NCBI GenBank assembly: GCA_027618835.1
Contig: JAQCHZ010000008.1
Location: forward strand, 1 to 64,000
DNA length: 64,000 bases
Direction: 5' to 3'
Source of the DNA: Chloroflexota bacterium
Lineage (GTDB): Bacteria > Chloroflexota > Dehalococcoidia > Lucifugimonadales > Lucifugimonadaceae
Shown: positions 25,844-37,167 of the stretch, piece by piece
How the letters are laid out: the number at the start of each line of letters is the position of its first letter
Numbering within the stretch: position 1 is the first letter of the stretch
Translations under genes and position numbers: made by a program
The notes under the pieces: model-generated
The model's input: only the letters and a program-made list of their open reading frames with translations
The model's database searches: none
Told to the model about the DNA's origin: nothing

Positions 25844-26452
25844 ATGAAACGCACCGTAACGCTCGCGATGCTTGTCGGCATTTTCGCGATAGCCCTTGCC
25901 GCATGCTCGTCTGAGCCGAAACCAACTTCCACTCCTCGACTGACTGCTACGACAGTTGTTGTGCAACCAACGAGGGATGCACAACCCGTTGTGCCTTTGG
26001 AGGCGGAGCTCGATCGTAAGACGGCGATGTTGTTGGGTCTAGATTTGCATCGTCAATTATGGGCGACTCGTCCCTCAAACAACTATAAGTTTGGATTTCA
26101 GTGGAACGTCGGCGAATTTGCCTACGAGAGGGCAAATGTTGAGGTGAGGGTTCTCAAAAATGAACTTGAGGCTGTGCTGTGGGCCGACAATGCTGTGAAA
26201 GTCGATGGCACTGAGGCTGCTGGATTCGATGTGCCAGCTGAACCGAATCACGACGATTACTACACCGTCGACGGTTTATTTGCCGTTATCCAAGAAGCTA
26301 TCGAGAGCGAGCCTGCGCGGGTATCACTCGGATTCGATTCGGCGTTCGGGTTTCCGACTTCGGTTGTGATCGAGTTTCCACCGAGCAGCGAGCATAAGGA
26401 CATTTCGTTCTTCGCTGCACAGCTCGTTGCGATTCCGGGTCCACCTGAATAA
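25844..26452 (+). CDS. Predicted lipoprotein of unknown function
   Basis: A 202-residue secreted lipoprotein. The signal KRTVTLAMLVGIFAIALAAC ends in a lipobox at residue 21. A Thr/Pro-rich linker (about 25-50) follows, then a compact alpha/beta domain with many acidic and aromatic residues. It starts 19 bases after modC and is likely co-transcribed with the mod genes, but nothing in it indicates metal transport. No family recognised. Confidence 0.65.
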   Translation: MKRTVTLAMLVGIFAIALAACSSEPKPTSTPRLTATTVVVQPTRDAQPVVPLEAELDRKTAMLLGLDLHRQLWATRPSNNYKFGFQWNVGEFAYERANVEVRVLKNELEAVLWADNAVKVDGTEAAGFDVPAEPNHDDYYTVDGLFAVIQEAIESEPARVSLGFDSAFGFPTSVVIEFPPSSEHKDISFFAAQLVAIPGPPE

Positions 26453-26551
26453 ATTGGCTTAGCGTTCGCTGGTGAGATCGTTTTACGCGGTTGCCAATCG
26501 TCTTTCGAGAACCTCAGGATGACATTTGCAACGTTCTTGGCTGTTCAAGAA

Positions 26552-27250
26552 TTACCGGGTGTTTGCTTGCCCGGCAGGGCAGAGATCGAGTAGGACGCAT
26601 TCTGCACAGAGCGGATCGTTTTTGGCGCAGACTCGCGCTGCATGACCGTCGAGTTGGGCGTGGAAATCGCCCCACATATCAACATTTGGATCAAGTTTTG
26701 ATTCGAAGAGTCGTTGGTAGTCGGCGTATTTGTTGCCTCCGACCTTCCAGCCGAGTCGGTCGACCAGTCGGCGTGTGTAGGTATCCATCACGAACCTTGG
26801 CTTTTTGGCTGCGTAGAGAATGATGTCGTCGGCAGTTTCTTCGCCAATTCCGTAGATATTCAATAAACGCTATCGCAACTCGGGAAGTTCTAGTGCGAAG
26901 AGGTTCGCGTCGTCGCCATCGAATTCTTCTACGAGTGTTCGAGCAAACGCTTTTAGCTTCTTGGTTTTGGTGTTTTAGTAGCCAGACGAGCGGATCGCCT
27001 CGGTTAGATCTTCATCGTTGGCCTCGTGAACTGCTTTGTAGCCCCAAATTCCGGCGTCGCGGAGATTCACCAAAGCTCTCTTGGCGTTATTCCAATTGGT
27101 GTTTTGAACCAGAATTGCTCCTGCCGAAATCTCGAAGCCTGCGTCTTTGCCAGAGTCGTATTCGACTGGCCACAAGTTGCGATGACCGATTTTCTCTAGA
27201 AGGCGGTTGTATATTTCTAGGAGTAGTTCGGTTGAGGGTGTGGTTGGCAT
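26552..27250 (-). pseudogene. MagIII/endonuclease III-like DNA glycosylase gene with two in-frame stops
   Basis: One continuous reading frame encodes an HhH-GPD DNA glycosylase but is broken by TAA at 26975-26977 and TAG at 26870-26872, with no frameshift. The N-terminal part contains GAILVQNTNWNNAKRALVNL. The C-terminal part contains the hairpin GIGEETADDI, catalytic Asp in FVMDTYTRRL, and the iron-sulfur spacing C-x6-C-x2-C-x5-C. Glu replaces the endonuclease III Lys in the hairpin, as in alkyl-base (MagIII-type) glycosylases. Between the stops the frame still reads as family sequence (KTKKLKAFARTLVEEF). Recent nonsense decay, readthrough or assembly error are all possible. Confidence 0.82.
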
Positions 27251-27324
27251 TGGGAGGTGAGCAAGGTAGGAGATTAGTTCGCCGTGTAGTGAGTGTCGGA
27301 ATACGCCGCTGCAAGGGGGAGAAA

Positions 27325-27354
27325 GATACTGAAATGAATTCAGCATGACAATGG
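27325..27354 (+). repeat. Short repeat R3 (ctgaa..ttcag), divergent copy
   Basis: gatactgaaatgaattcagcatgacaatgg. The CTGAA/TTCAG core stem is kept, but the flanking pair seen in other copies (37433, 40470, 46412) is lost. It is located upstream of pyrF. Confidence 0.65.
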
Positions 27355-27435
27355 AAATGGATAGTCGATGCTCACAGGATTTGTGAGATAATTCATATCC
27401 AGTAATAGCGTTATTTGAAGTGACAGGAGCCACCT

Positions 27436-28290
27436 TTGCAGACGATGTTCGAGAGACTGGATGCAGCAGCAGCCAAGATGGAGAGTTTCGTTTGTGTGGG
27501 TCTTGATCCCACTCCTGAACGCGTTCCTATCGACGACATTTTGGCGTTTAACTGCGCCATTGTCGACGCCACCAAAGACGTGGTGTCGGCCTTCAAGCCT
27601 CAGTTTGCCTACTACGAGGCGATGGGAATCGAAGGCTTCCGGATTCTTGAAAAAACCATTCAGCACATCAGAGATGTTGCACCCGATCACGTGATTGTTG
27701 GGGATGGCAAGCGAGGTGATATTTCCACTACTGCAACTGCCTACGCAACCGCCATGTTCGAAGTGTGGGATGTGGATATCGCGACCATCTACGCCTACCA
27801 AGGAAGCGATTCAGTCGAGCCGTTTTTGCAGTATCCGGGCAAAGGCGTTTACATCGTTTGCCGAACATCGAACCCTAGTTCGCGTGATATTCAGGACCTC
27901 GTGGTAGATGGAGCGGATCATCAAGAGCATGTATTCGATCGAGTAGCCGATATGGCAGATCGATACGCTAGATCAGAGAATGTTGGCCTGGTTGTTGGTG
28001 CAACATATCCCGACGATCTACGTGCACTGCGGTCTAAGCACGCTGCGCCTTTCCTTATCCCTGGGGTTGGTGCACAGGGCGGTGTAGCTGAAGAAACGGC
28101 GCGTGTCGGTGTTAACGAACAGGGTGGCGGATTCATCGTGAACTCTTCGCGGGGGATTATTTACGCATCGAGCAACCCTGAAGATTTCGATATTGCTGCT
28201 CGTGGCGAAGCCGAAAAGCTGAAGAATCAGCTCAACGATGCGCTGAAGCCAAACGGGCCGTTTAGTGCCGAAACTGTGACGGTCGAGTAG
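27436..28290 (+). CDS. pyrF: Orotidine 5'-phosphate decarboxylase
   Basis: A 284-residue OMP decarboxylase (long, mycobacterial-type subfamily) completing UMP synthesis. VGLDPTPERVP opens the barrel, AFKPQFAYYEAMG follows, the catalytic Lys-containing signature is VIVGDGKRGDISTTATAYA, and the phosphate-binding loops are PGVGAQGG and VNSSRGIIYAS. The TTG start at 27436 is preferred because AGGAG lies six bases upstream; an ATG nine bases later is too far from it. It is separate from the pyr operon and not visibly under the attenuator. Confidence 0.95.
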   Translation: MQTMFERLDAAAAKMESFVCVGLDPTPERVPIDDILAFNCAIVDATKDVVSAFKPQFAYYEAMGIEGFRILEKTIQHIRDVAPDHVIVGDGKRGDISTTATAYATAMFEVWDVDIATIYAYQGSDSVEPFLQYPGKGVYIVCRTSNPSSRDIQDLVVDGADHQEHVFDRVADMADRYARSENVGLVVGATYPDDLRALRSKHAAPFLIPGVGAQGGVAEETARVGVNEQGGGFIVNSSRGIIYASSNPEDFDIAARGEAEKLKNQLNDALKPNGPFSAETVTVE

Positions 28291-28319
28291 CTCGCGTAAT
28301 TTCGCGGTGGATCGTTTGT

Positions 28320-28532
28320 ATGCCAGTAACACCTTTTAACGTTGGCGACCGTATAACTCTCAAGAAAAAGCATCCTTGTGGCGGTTTTGAGTGGGAGGTT
28401 TATCGTATTGGTGCCGATATTGGTATGAAGTGTTTGACGTGTGAACGTCGGATGATGCTGACCCGACGGGATGCCGAGAGAAGAACGGTAGCCAGAGTTG
28501 AAGCGGTTAGTGATGTTGACGATGAATCGTAA
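28320..28532 (+). CDS. DUF951-family small protein
   Basis: A 70-residue protein of the DUF951 family. It has the conserved KKHPCGGFEWEVYRIGAD core and the CLTCERRMML pair of cysteines. Members are short, highly conserved, nucleic-acid-binding-like proteins of unknown role, often beside translation or S6/ychF genes. It lies 29 bases after pyrF. Confidence 0.85.
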   Translation: MPVTPFNVGDRITLKKKHPCGGFEWEVYRIGADIGMKCLTCERRMMLTRRDAERRTVARVEAVSDVDDES

Positions 28533-28707
28533 TCGGCACCGGCGACCGAATAATTATCGGGATAAGTGACGTTTCAACTGCCGTGTTAGCGTGTACTCGG
28601 TGTAACCTTGTTCTCACTTCAGACTGGCATTGCGATGCCGACGCTGAACGCAGGCGGATCGTACTGGCGCAATGCCAATGACCAACAATTGGATGGAGGC
28701 TGACAAC

Positions 28708-29331
28708 ATGATGGAGCTGGTAATCGACAGCATTCGAGTTAGTTTGCTCAACCACCAACGCGTGGTGATTCTCAAGCAGAAGGAAGTCGATCGATACCTT
28801 CCCATATGGATCGGCCCGCCTGAGGCGGACGCTATCGCCGTTCGATTGCAAGAAGTATCTGTTCCGCGTCCTTTAACACACGATTTATTGCTCAACTCCA
28901 TTAAAGATCTCGGTGGTGTGATCGATCACATCGTTGTTTCGAGTATGGAGAACGATACTTACTATGCAACGATCGTGGTTCGGCAGGGCGACAAGACGGT
29001 TGAGATAGATGCTCGACCTTCCGATGCTCTAGCTCTTGCCGTTCGCGCTGGTGTTCAGATATTTGCGGCGCCTGAAGTAATGGACAAGTGTGGAGTGCGG
29101 CTCGACAAGGACAGTGGTCTTGCTACTGTCGGTGAAGATGCCGCGGGTGCCGCTGCTGCTCCTGCTCGTGAGGCAGGTGGTCCGGTTGGGGCCGAAGAAG
29201 CCGAGAAGCTATCGGTATTTGCCGACTTCATCGAATCGCTTGATCTGGGAGATATGGATACGCCTAGTGGCTATAACGATAATCCCAGCGGTGACAAACC
29301 GGCTGGTGACGAGCCTGTCGCAGGTGGTTAG
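28708..29331 (+). CDS. Bifunctional nuclease-domain protein (DUF151)
   Basis: A 207-residue protein. Residues 1-130 form the BFN/DUF151 domain: VVILKQKEVDRYLPIWIGP, then LLNSIKDLGG and the conserved ARPSDALALAVRAG. The C-terminal 70 residues contain an Ala/Gly-rich linker and acidic tail with a short UVR-like helix (EAEKLSVFADFIESLDLG). Plant and bacterial members have reported DNase/RNase activity. The start at 28708 was chosen because GGAGG lies eight bases upstream; the frame is open for 36 bases before it. Confidence 0.85.
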   Translation: MMELVIDSIRVSLLNHQRVVILKQKEVDRYLPIWIGPPEADAIAVRLQEVSVPRPLTHDLLLNSIKDLGGVIDHIVVSSMENDTYYATIVVRQGDKTVEIDARPSDALALAVRAGVQIFAAPEVMDKCGVRLDKDSGLATVGEDAAGAAAAPAREAGGPVGAEEAEKLSVFADFIESLDLGDMDTPSGYNDNPSGDKPAGDEPVAGG

Positions 29332-29366
29332 CTGGGTTGGGCGAGCTTATCCGGTAAGTAAAAATC

Positions 29367-29396
29367 GACCCCGTATTTAGCGGGGTCTTTTCTTTT
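29367..29396 (+). terminator. Intrinsic terminator after the nuclease-domain gene
   Basis: Stem GACCCCG (29367-29373)/CGGGGTC (29381-29387) is followed by TTTTCTTTT. It separates the pyrF-DUF951-nuclease group from the ATP synthase operon. Confidence 0.9.
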
Positions 29397-29557
29397 AATA
29401 CGTGGTTTCTGTCGTGTTTCAAGTTTGTTTCAGTTGTTATCACTTGAACTAGTGGTAAATTCGTCTCAAAAGACGAGCCAGTTTCGTGGAAATTTCGTTT
29501 GGATTCTGTTGCGCTTGTGATAGCATGCACAATCGGTCATTTAGAGCAGGGGGTACC

Positions 29558-29863
29558 TTGTCGGACGCACCAAAATCGCCTCCCGAGTCATCGGGGAAGG
29601 GCAATGAAAACGGTGATTTGCCAGGTTCATCCTCGGATCAAGCAACAAGTGGCTGGCCCGCAACAATTGCGTTGCTGGGGCGAGTAGGTGGGATCGGCTG
29701 GTTTGTCGGTACTTCTATAGCTCTGGGTTCGTACGGCGGGTATTGGCTCGATCGACAATTTGAAACGGCTCCTGTCCTCACAATCGTTGGGCTGGCGTTG
29801 GGCGTGGCAACTGCATTTGTTGGCATGTTCCGGCTTCTCAGCGCGATTAGAAGAGGGCGGTAA
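29558..29863 (+). CDS. AtpZ/AtpI-like ATP synthase assembly membrane protein
   Basis: A 101-residue protein with a polar Ser/Gly/Asn N-terminus and two transmembrane helices (about 40-62 and 72-95) separated by GGYWLDRQFETAP. This pattern is typical of the AtpZ/AtpI family encoded at the head of F-type ATP synthase operons, where it helps assemble the c-ring or moves Mg2+. The TTG start at 29558 is preceded by a GGGGG ribosome site; the frame extends upstream. First gene of the operon. Confidence 0.8.
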   Translation: MSDAPKSPPESSGKGNENGDLPGSSSDQATSGWPATIALLGRVGGIGWFVGTSIALGSYGGYWLDRQFETAPVLTIVGLALGVATAFVGMFRLLSAIRRGR

Positions 29864-29902
29864 CAGCCAACAGAGAACGAAAGAGAATCAGGTACAGGCC
29901 GC

Positions 29903-31186
29903 TTGGGAAAGCTTCTTTCTAGTCCCAAACTCCTTGTCATCGCCATCGCTGCTGTTGCAGCGTTGTTAGTCTCGGTAGCCGGTGGCGCACTTGGTGCATC
30001 ATTCGGTTTGGGATTCCTTGGCGGTCCGATTCCGTTTATCTCGATCCCAGCCGAGCGAGTTGCCTTTATTGGTAGCTACCAGCTCCTGAACTCAACTGTT
30101 ATGTTCTGGTTCGGTGGGCTGATTCTTCTCTTCATCGCATGGCGAGCGGGTCGAAACGTGAAAGACGTTCCTTCCGGTTGGCAGAACCTGATGGAGATGA
30201 TTTACGAATTCTTCAGCAACACCGTTGACGGCGTTGCTGGTGGAAGGCCTAAGGCGGGCCGACGTTTCCTCGCATTGGTAACCACTATTTTCCTTGTCGT
30301 GATGATTATCAACTGGGTTGGAATTCTCCCCGGTGTTGGATCAGTAGGCCGGATCGAATCTATCGAAGAGTGGGTTCACCACCATGTCGAAAAGTTCGAG
30401 GCTGAAGTCGAAGATGCTCACCCTGCTTACACCCACGAGCAGGTCGAAGCTGCTGCGTTGGTTCACCTTCTTGAAGAGCACGGCGAGGACACGTTTGTTG
30501 CGTTCGACGGTATCTTCGTTCCGCTTGGTCAGGGCGAGCAGGCACGTGTTCCTCTGAACAAGATTATTTCTTTTACTGAGACAGACCTCCATGAGATTGA
30601 AACCGCCATCGAACGTGGCGATGATCTGTCTCACGTTGAGGCGCTTGAAAACATTCACCACGACATTGAAGCTGGTGTTGTGAAGAGTGAATTTACTTAC
30701 GACGAAGGCGGCTCGAACGAGAAAGATTACAACTTCACTGGCCAAACGGCTGGTCTGTTGGTTCCTTACCTTCGTGGTGCTTCTACTGATATCAATACCA
30801 CGCTAGCAATCGCCATTATTGCGATGTTCACGGTTCAGTTCTGGGGCTTCCGAGCTCTGGGCGTTCGTGGATACGGCGGCAAGTTCTTGGTCAACCCGAT
30901 TACGAAGGGTCCGATCGCAACATTTGTTGGTGTACTTGAGGCGTTTGGTGAGCTGACTCGAACGATCAGTTTTACTTTCCGTCTATTCGGCAACATGTTT
31001 GCCGGTGAAATTCTGCTTATAGCGATGGCGTTCTTGCTGCCGCTTGTCGGAATCATCCCATTCATGGGTCTGGAATTGTTTGTGGGCGTTATCCAGGCGT
31101 ACATCTTCGCAATGCTCACTCTTGTATTTGGCGTCATGGCAGTCGCGAGTCACGGTGATCACGACAGCCACGCGGAGGATCACTGA
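29903..31186 (+). CDS. atpB: F1Fo ATP synthase subunit a with large extramembrane insertion
   Basis: The proton-channel subunit. The C-terminal core is canonical: LLVPYLRGASTDINTTLA, then ISFTFRLFGNMFAGEI with the essential Arg, and a final helix FVGVIQAYIFAMLTLVF. At 427 residues it is about 150 longer than usual. The excess is an acidic, His-rich insertion at about residues 150-285, between VGILPGVGSV and LLVPYLRG, i.e. in a loop outside the membrane. An extra N-terminal hydrophobic segment (10-33) is also present. The TTG start is followed directly by family-like sequence. Confidence 0.93.
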   Translation: MGKLLSSPKLLVIAIAAVAALLVSVAGGALGASFGLGFLGGPIPFISIPAERVAFIGSYQLLNSTVMFWFGGLILLFIAWRAGRNVKDVPSGWQNLMEMIYEFFSNTVDGVAGGRPKAGRRFLALVTTIFLVVMIINWVGILPGVGSVGRIESIEEWVHHHVEKFEAEVEDAHPAYTHEQVEAAALVHLLEEHGEDTFVAFDGIFVPLGQGEQARVPLNKIISFTETDLHEIETAIERGDDLSHVEALENIHHDIEAGVVKSEFTYDEGGSNEKDYNFTGQTAGLLVPYLRGASTDINTTLAIAIIAMFTVQFWGFRALGVRGYGGKFLVNPITKGPIATFVGVLEAFGELTRTISFTFRLFGNMFAGEILLIAMAFLLPLVGIIPFMGLELFVGVIQAYIFAMLTLVFGVMAVASHGDHDSHAEDH

Positions 31187-31255
31187 GAACAGCGATCCCC
31201 TTGAAATAGGCGTGGTGGGCGACATGAATCATTGTGATTGGCCACCGACGCATAG

Positions 31256-31507
<252 letters not shown>

Positions 31508-31621
31508 TTCAATCGGAATCCGTATGACTTGCCTGTGCGAGAGTTTTCTCTTGCTCAGGAGTCGCTAGCGGCCCGGTGACGGCGAATTTAGTTCGTCGGC
31601 ATAACCGATAAAGGAACGAAT

Positions 31622-32122
31622 ATGGAAGCGCTTGGAATAACACTTCAGCAGTTGCTAACTCAGTTGGTTAGCTTTCTGATCCTGTTTTTCCTGTTGTACA
31701 AGCTGGCGTATGGCCCGATTATGGGCATGCTCGACGGCCGTGCACTGAAAATCAAGGAGAGTTTGGAAGCAGCTGAGACAGCACGTCTCGATGCAGCATC
31801 TTCGGCCGAACGAGTGGAAGCAGAAATTGCTTCAGCGCGTGTAGAAGGCCAGAAGATTGTGGCAGAGTCGCGTGAAGCAGCTTCGAAGCTTCGTGAACAA
31901 GAGCAGGGACGTGCACGTGAAGAGGTCGAGACGATGCTCGAACGTGCAAGAGTTGAAATTAGTCGCGACAAAGATTCTGCTGTGGAACAAGTTCGTAAGG
32001 AATTTGCGAGCCTCGTTATCACAGCTGCTGAACGAATCGTTGAAGGGTCACTTGATGCCAAGTCTCACTCCGGCCTTATAGATAGGGTTTTGGAAGAAGG
32101 ACTTAGCGAGAGGAAGAACTAG
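31622..32122 (+). CDS. atpF: F1Fo ATP synthase subunit b
   Basis: A 166-residue peripheral-stalk subunit. One N-terminal transmembrane helix (LLTQLVSFLILFFLLYKLAY) is followed by a long, charged coiled coil rich in Ala, Glu and Arg through residue 150. It links subunit a to the delta/alpha subunits. A single b-type gene is present, so a homodimer is expected. Confidence 0.93.
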   Translation: MEALGITLQQLLTQLVSFLILFFLLYKLAYGPIMGMLDGRALKIKESLEAAETARLDAASSAERVEAEIASARVEGQKIVAESREAASKLREQEQGRAREEVETMLERARVEISRDKDSAVEQVRKEFASLVITAAERIVEGSLDAKSHSGLIDRVLEEGLSERKN

Positions 32123-32165
32123 AGAACTTGTTGAATTTCGATTTGATGAGAACTCTGTAGTAGCA

Positions 32166-32705
32166 ATGGCAGCAACCGGACGAAGATATGCACATGCAGC
32201 TTTCGAGCTGGCTAAAGAAAAGAACAACCTCGACCGTTGGGAGAAAGACCTGGCGCAAGCGGCTGAAGTTCTTGGCGATAAAGATGTATTGAGTTATCTC
32301 GATGCACCTCAGGTGACGGACAGCGCAAAGCTGGACGGTATCGGCAAGCTTCTTTCGGATGTTGATGTGTTGGTACGAAACTCTGTGAACCTGATGACGG
32401 TGAATCGTGACATCACTAAATTTGCGGACATGTTCCGGATCTTTAGTGAAATGGCCGATGAGCACCACGGTATCGCAAGAGCCGAGGTGACTACAGCGGT
32501 TCCACTTGATGACGCTCGACGCAGCAAAATTGCTGCACGTTTGGCGAAGTTGGTGGGGCGAGACGAAGTAAAGATTACTGAGATCGTTGATCCCGAGATC
32601 ATCGGCGGAGTCGTAGTGAGAGTCGGCGACAGGCTGGTTGATGGGAGCACTCGCACTCAGTTACGAGCATTGCGTGATTCATTGGCCGAGCGGCCAGTCG
32701 ATTAG
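32166..32705 (+). CDS. atpH: F1Fo ATP synthase subunit delta
   Basis: A 179-residue OSCP/delta subunit joining the b stalk to the top of F1. The N-terminal helical bundle starts TGRRYAHAAFELAKEKN. The C-terminal family signature is VDPEIIGGVVVRVGDRLVDG. The position between b and alpha is standard. Confidence 0.94.
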   Translation: MAATGRRYAHAAFELAKEKNNLDRWEKDLAQAAEVLGDKDVLSYLDAPQVTDSAKLDGIGKLLSDVDVLVRNSVNLMTVNRDITKFADMFRIFSEMADEHHGIARAEVTTAVPLDDARRSKIAARLAKLVGRDEVKITEIVDPEIIGGVVVRVGDRLVDGSTRTQLRALRDSLAERPVD

Positions 32706-32793
32706 GGCGAAAAATCCCGAATAGGGAAAATCAACGGCCGATCGATCAGGCCAGTAGAGTATTTAGACGGGTTTTACCCGGAGAGAGAGTCCA

Positions 32794-34305
32794 ATGGCAG
32801 TACGAGGTCAGGACATAGCCTCTGTTATCAAGAGGCAAATTGAAGATTTCGGTGGCGACATCACTCAGGTGGACGTCGGAACCGTTATCGAAGCCGCAGA
32901 CGGTACGGCTCAGATTCACGGACTCTCAGGAGTTCGGTATTCAGAGCTGCTACAGTTCCCCGGCGATATTTTTGGACTAGCACTGAACCTCAACGAGGAC
33001 AGTGTTGGTGCGGTGATTCTCGGTGATTACATCCAAATAAAAGAGGGTGACGAGGTTCGCAGCACGGGTCGAATTATTGAAGTTCCTGTTGGTGATGCAA
33101 TGCTGGGTCGAGTCGTTGACTCACTCGGTGTGCAGATCGACGGCAAGGGCACAATCGCTACTACTGAGTCGTACCCGGTCGAGAAAATCGCCCCTGGTGT
33201 TGGTGCTCGGCAGTCGGTTGACCAGCCTGTGCAGTTTGGTCTGAAGATCGTTGATGCGATGGTTCCGGTTGGCCGAGGACAGCGAGAGCTGGTTATTGGT
33301 GACCGTGCAACTGGTAAGACTTCGGTCTGTATCGACGCACTCATCAACCAGAAGGACAGCGGAATCATTGGTGTTTACGTGGCCATTGGCCAGCGTGCAT
33401 CGAAGGTTGCGCAGGTTGTAACTCGATTGGAAGAGAACGGCGCTCTCGACAACACTGTCGTTGTTGCTGCTAACGCTTCCGACCCAGCAGCTATGCAGTA
33501 CCTTGCTCCTTATACGGGCTGCGCAATTGCTGAATATTTCATGGCTCAAGGTAAAGACGTACTCATCGTTTACGATGACCTTACAAAGCACGCTTGGGCT
33601 TACCGACAGATGTCACTATTGCTTCGCCGTCCTCCAGGGCGTGAGGCTTACCCCGGTGACGTCTTCTACCTCCACTCACGCTTGCTGGAACGAGCTGCTC
33701 GCCTGAACAAGGATGCGGGTGGTGGTTCGATTACTGCTCTGCCGATCATTGAGACGCAGGCTGGTGACGTTTCGGCTTACGTTCCTACTAATGTTATTTC
33801 GATTACCGACGGTCAGCTCTTCCTTGAGCCTGATTTGTTCAACTCGGGTGTTCGACCTGCTGTGAACTCGGGTATTTCGGTTACACGTGTCGGATCTTCG
33901 GCTCAGTCGAAGGCTATGAAGTCGGTTTCAAGCTCGCTTAAGGCTGAAATGGCTCAGTATGCAGCGCTCGTTACGTTCGCTCAGTTTGGTACAGACGACC
34001 TCGACGCCGTCACCCGACGACAGCTGGAACGTGGTGCTCGATTTACAGAGTTGTTGAAGCAGGACGAAAACTCACCATTGTCGGTTGAGGCTCAGGTTTC
34101 AGCGTTGTACGTCGCAGGCAAGGGCGCTCTTGAAGACGTTGCTGTTGAGAACGTTCGAGCGTGGGAAGCTCAGTGGCATGACTATGCTGCTGCGAATATT
34201 CCTGAAGTTCTGAAATCGATTGCTGACACAGGTGATTTGAGTGACGACGCTAAGTCGAAGCTTGATGATGCTGTTGTAGCTTTCAAGCAGACCGTCAGCC
34301 TCTAA
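32794..34305 (+). CDS. atpA: F1Fo ATP synthase subunit alpha
   Basis: A 503-residue non-catalytic nucleotide-binding subunit. The P-loop reads GDRATGKT at residues 169-176, with Ala where most alpha subunits have Gln. Other marks are [20 protein letters not shown] and [17 protein letters not shown] near the C-terminal third. Length is normal. AGAGAGAG precedes the ATG. Confidence 0.96.
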   Translation: MAVRGQDIASVIKRQIEDFGGDITQVDVGTVIEAADGTAQIHGLSGVRYSELLQFPGDIFGLALNLNEDSVGAVILGDYIQIKEGDEVRSTGRIIEVPVGDAMLGRVVDSLGVQIDGKGTIATTESYPVEKIAPGVGARQSVDQPVQFGLKIVDAMVPVGRGQRELVIGDRATGKTSVCIDALINQKDSGIIGVYVAIGQRASKVAQVVTRLEENGALDNTVVVAANASDPAAMQYLAPYTGCAIAEYFMAQGKDVLIVYDDLTKHAWAYRQMSLLLRRPPGREAYPGDVFYLHSRLLERAARLNKDAGGGSITALPIIETQAGDVSAYVPTNVISITDGQLFLEPDLFNSGVRPAVNSGISVTRVGSSAQSKAMKSVSSSLKAEMAQYAALVTFAQFGTDDLDAVTRRQLERGARFTELLKQDENSPLSVEAQVSALYVAGKGALEDVAVENVRAWEAQWHDYAAANIPEVLKSIADTGDLSDDAKSKLDDAVVAFKQTVSL

Positions 34306-34353
34306 GAATTATTCGAACCAACTCGATAACACTGAAACTAACAGAGACAAGAA

Positions 34354-35232
34354 TTGCCGAGTACCAAGGACTATAGAGATCGAATTCGTTCGGTTTCGAA
34401 CACAGCGAAAGTCACGGGCGCAATGCAGATGATTGCAGCGTCGAAGATGAACCGTGCCCAGAATATGGTGCAGGCGGGTCGTCCTTACGCTGATCGAATA
34501 CGTGACGTGCTCGGTGATCTTGCAGCTCTCGCCGCTAAAGACGATGATGCGCCGACTGTCGACCTTTTGAAGGTTCGACCGGTGAAGAAGACTCTCGTTC
34601 TATTGGTTACTCCTGACCGTGGACTGGCTGGTGCGCTTGTTGGAAACCTCCAACGTGCTGCTGCCAAGTTCATTCATGAGGCAGAAGGCGAAGTTTCGGT
34701 TGTGACTGTTGGTCGTAAGGGTGAACGTTTTGTCACCCGAACCGGTCAGGATCTGATGGCAAGTTTCACGGTTCCCGACCGACCAACCTTGGATGACACG
34801 ATCGCTGTGGGCAAGATGCTGGTTGGCGAGTACAGCTCGGAGCGTGTTGATCGGGTCGTTCTTATTTATGCAAAGTTCATCAACACTGCTGTGCAGGAAA
34901 TTACTGCACGACAGCTTCTACCAGTCGAGCCTGCTGAGCGCGGGGACGACGATGTAGATAAGTTGGAAGAGCTCGATTACATCTACGAGCCGAGCATCAA
35001 TGATGTGCTCGCGTCGCTCGTACCGCGATACATCGAAACTCAGGTGTATCACGGAATTCTCGAAGCGTTTGCTAGCGAACACTCTGCTCGGATGATTTCG
35101 ATGCAGAATGCGACGGACAACGCTAATGAGATTGTCGAGGGCTTGACTCTCGATTTGAACAAAGCACGGCAGGAATCTATTACTGCCGAGCTTCTTGACA
35201 TCGTGGGTGGCGTGGCCGCCTTGGAAGGCTAA
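34354..35232 (+). CDS. atpG: F1Fo ATP synthase subunit gamma
   Basis: A 292-residue central-shaft subunit. The N-terminal helix carries DRIRSVSNTAKVTGAMQMIA, the central domain contains LLVTPDRGLAGALVGN, and the C-terminal helix carries MQNATDNANEIVEGLTLDLN. Both coiled-coil ends are intact. It starts with TTG. Confidence 0.95.
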   Translation: MPSTKDYRDRIRSVSNTAKVTGAMQMIAASKMNRAQNMVQAGRPYADRIRDVLGDLAALAAKDDDAPTVDLLKVRPVKKTLVLLVTPDRGLAGALVGNLQRAAAKFIHEAEGEVSVVTVGRKGERFVTRTGQDLMASFTVPDRPTLDDTIAVGKMLVGEYSSERVDRVVLIYAKFINTAVQEITARQLLPVEPAERGDDDVDKLEELDYIYEPSINDVLASLVPRYIETQVYHGILEAFASEHSARMISMQNATDNANEIVEGLTLDLNKARQESITAELLDIVGGVAALEG

Positions 35233-35235
35233 TAG

Positions 35236-36708
<1,473 letters not shown>

Positions 36709-36742
36709 AGCGGGTTAGGTTTCTAGAGGACATCAAATAGTT

Positions 36743-37162
36743 ATGGCTAAACTTCAGTTAGCAGTTGTTACCGCCGAGGGCGAAAGCTTTTCGGGTGAGG
36801 TAGATATGGTCGTTGCACCGGGAGGACTCGGTGAATTCACCGTGCTGCCTTCGCACGCTCGAATGATCTCGACTCTTGCTGCGGGCGTTCTTCGTTTTGA
36901 TCAGGGTGCCGATTCTGTTTCGCTGGCGATGTCGGGCGGTTTCTTGGAAGTTTCTGACAACCGAGTGACTGTTCTTGCCGATGCTGCTGAGCGGGACGAT
37001 GCGATCGACCTAGAACGGGCGGAGATTGCTCTGGCTCGGGCGCAGGAGCGCATCGCTGGAACGACTGCTGATATGGATCTTGAACGTGCGACGACTGCAC
37101 TTCGACGGGCTAGGGTTCGAGTAAATCTCGGTCGCCGAAGTCGCGACCGCGGTCTGAGCTAG
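36743..37162 (+). CDS. atpC: F1Fo ATP synthase subunit epsilon
   Basis: A 139-residue subunit. The N-terminal beta-sandwich has VVAPGGLGEFTVLPSHA, followed by a C-terminal helical hairpin rich in Ala, Arg and Glu. The long C-terminal helices are the form that can inhibit ATP hydrolysis. Last gene of the operon; the terminator lies 100 bases downstream, beyond a repeat copy. Confidence 0.93.
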   Translation: MAKLQLAVVTAEGESFSGEVDMVVAPGGLGEFTVLPSHARMISTLAAGVLRFDQGADSVSLAMSGGFLEVSDNRVTVLADAAERDDAIDLERAEIALARAQERIAGTTADMDLERATTALRRARVRVNLGRRSRDRGLS

Positions 37163-37167
37163 GGTGT

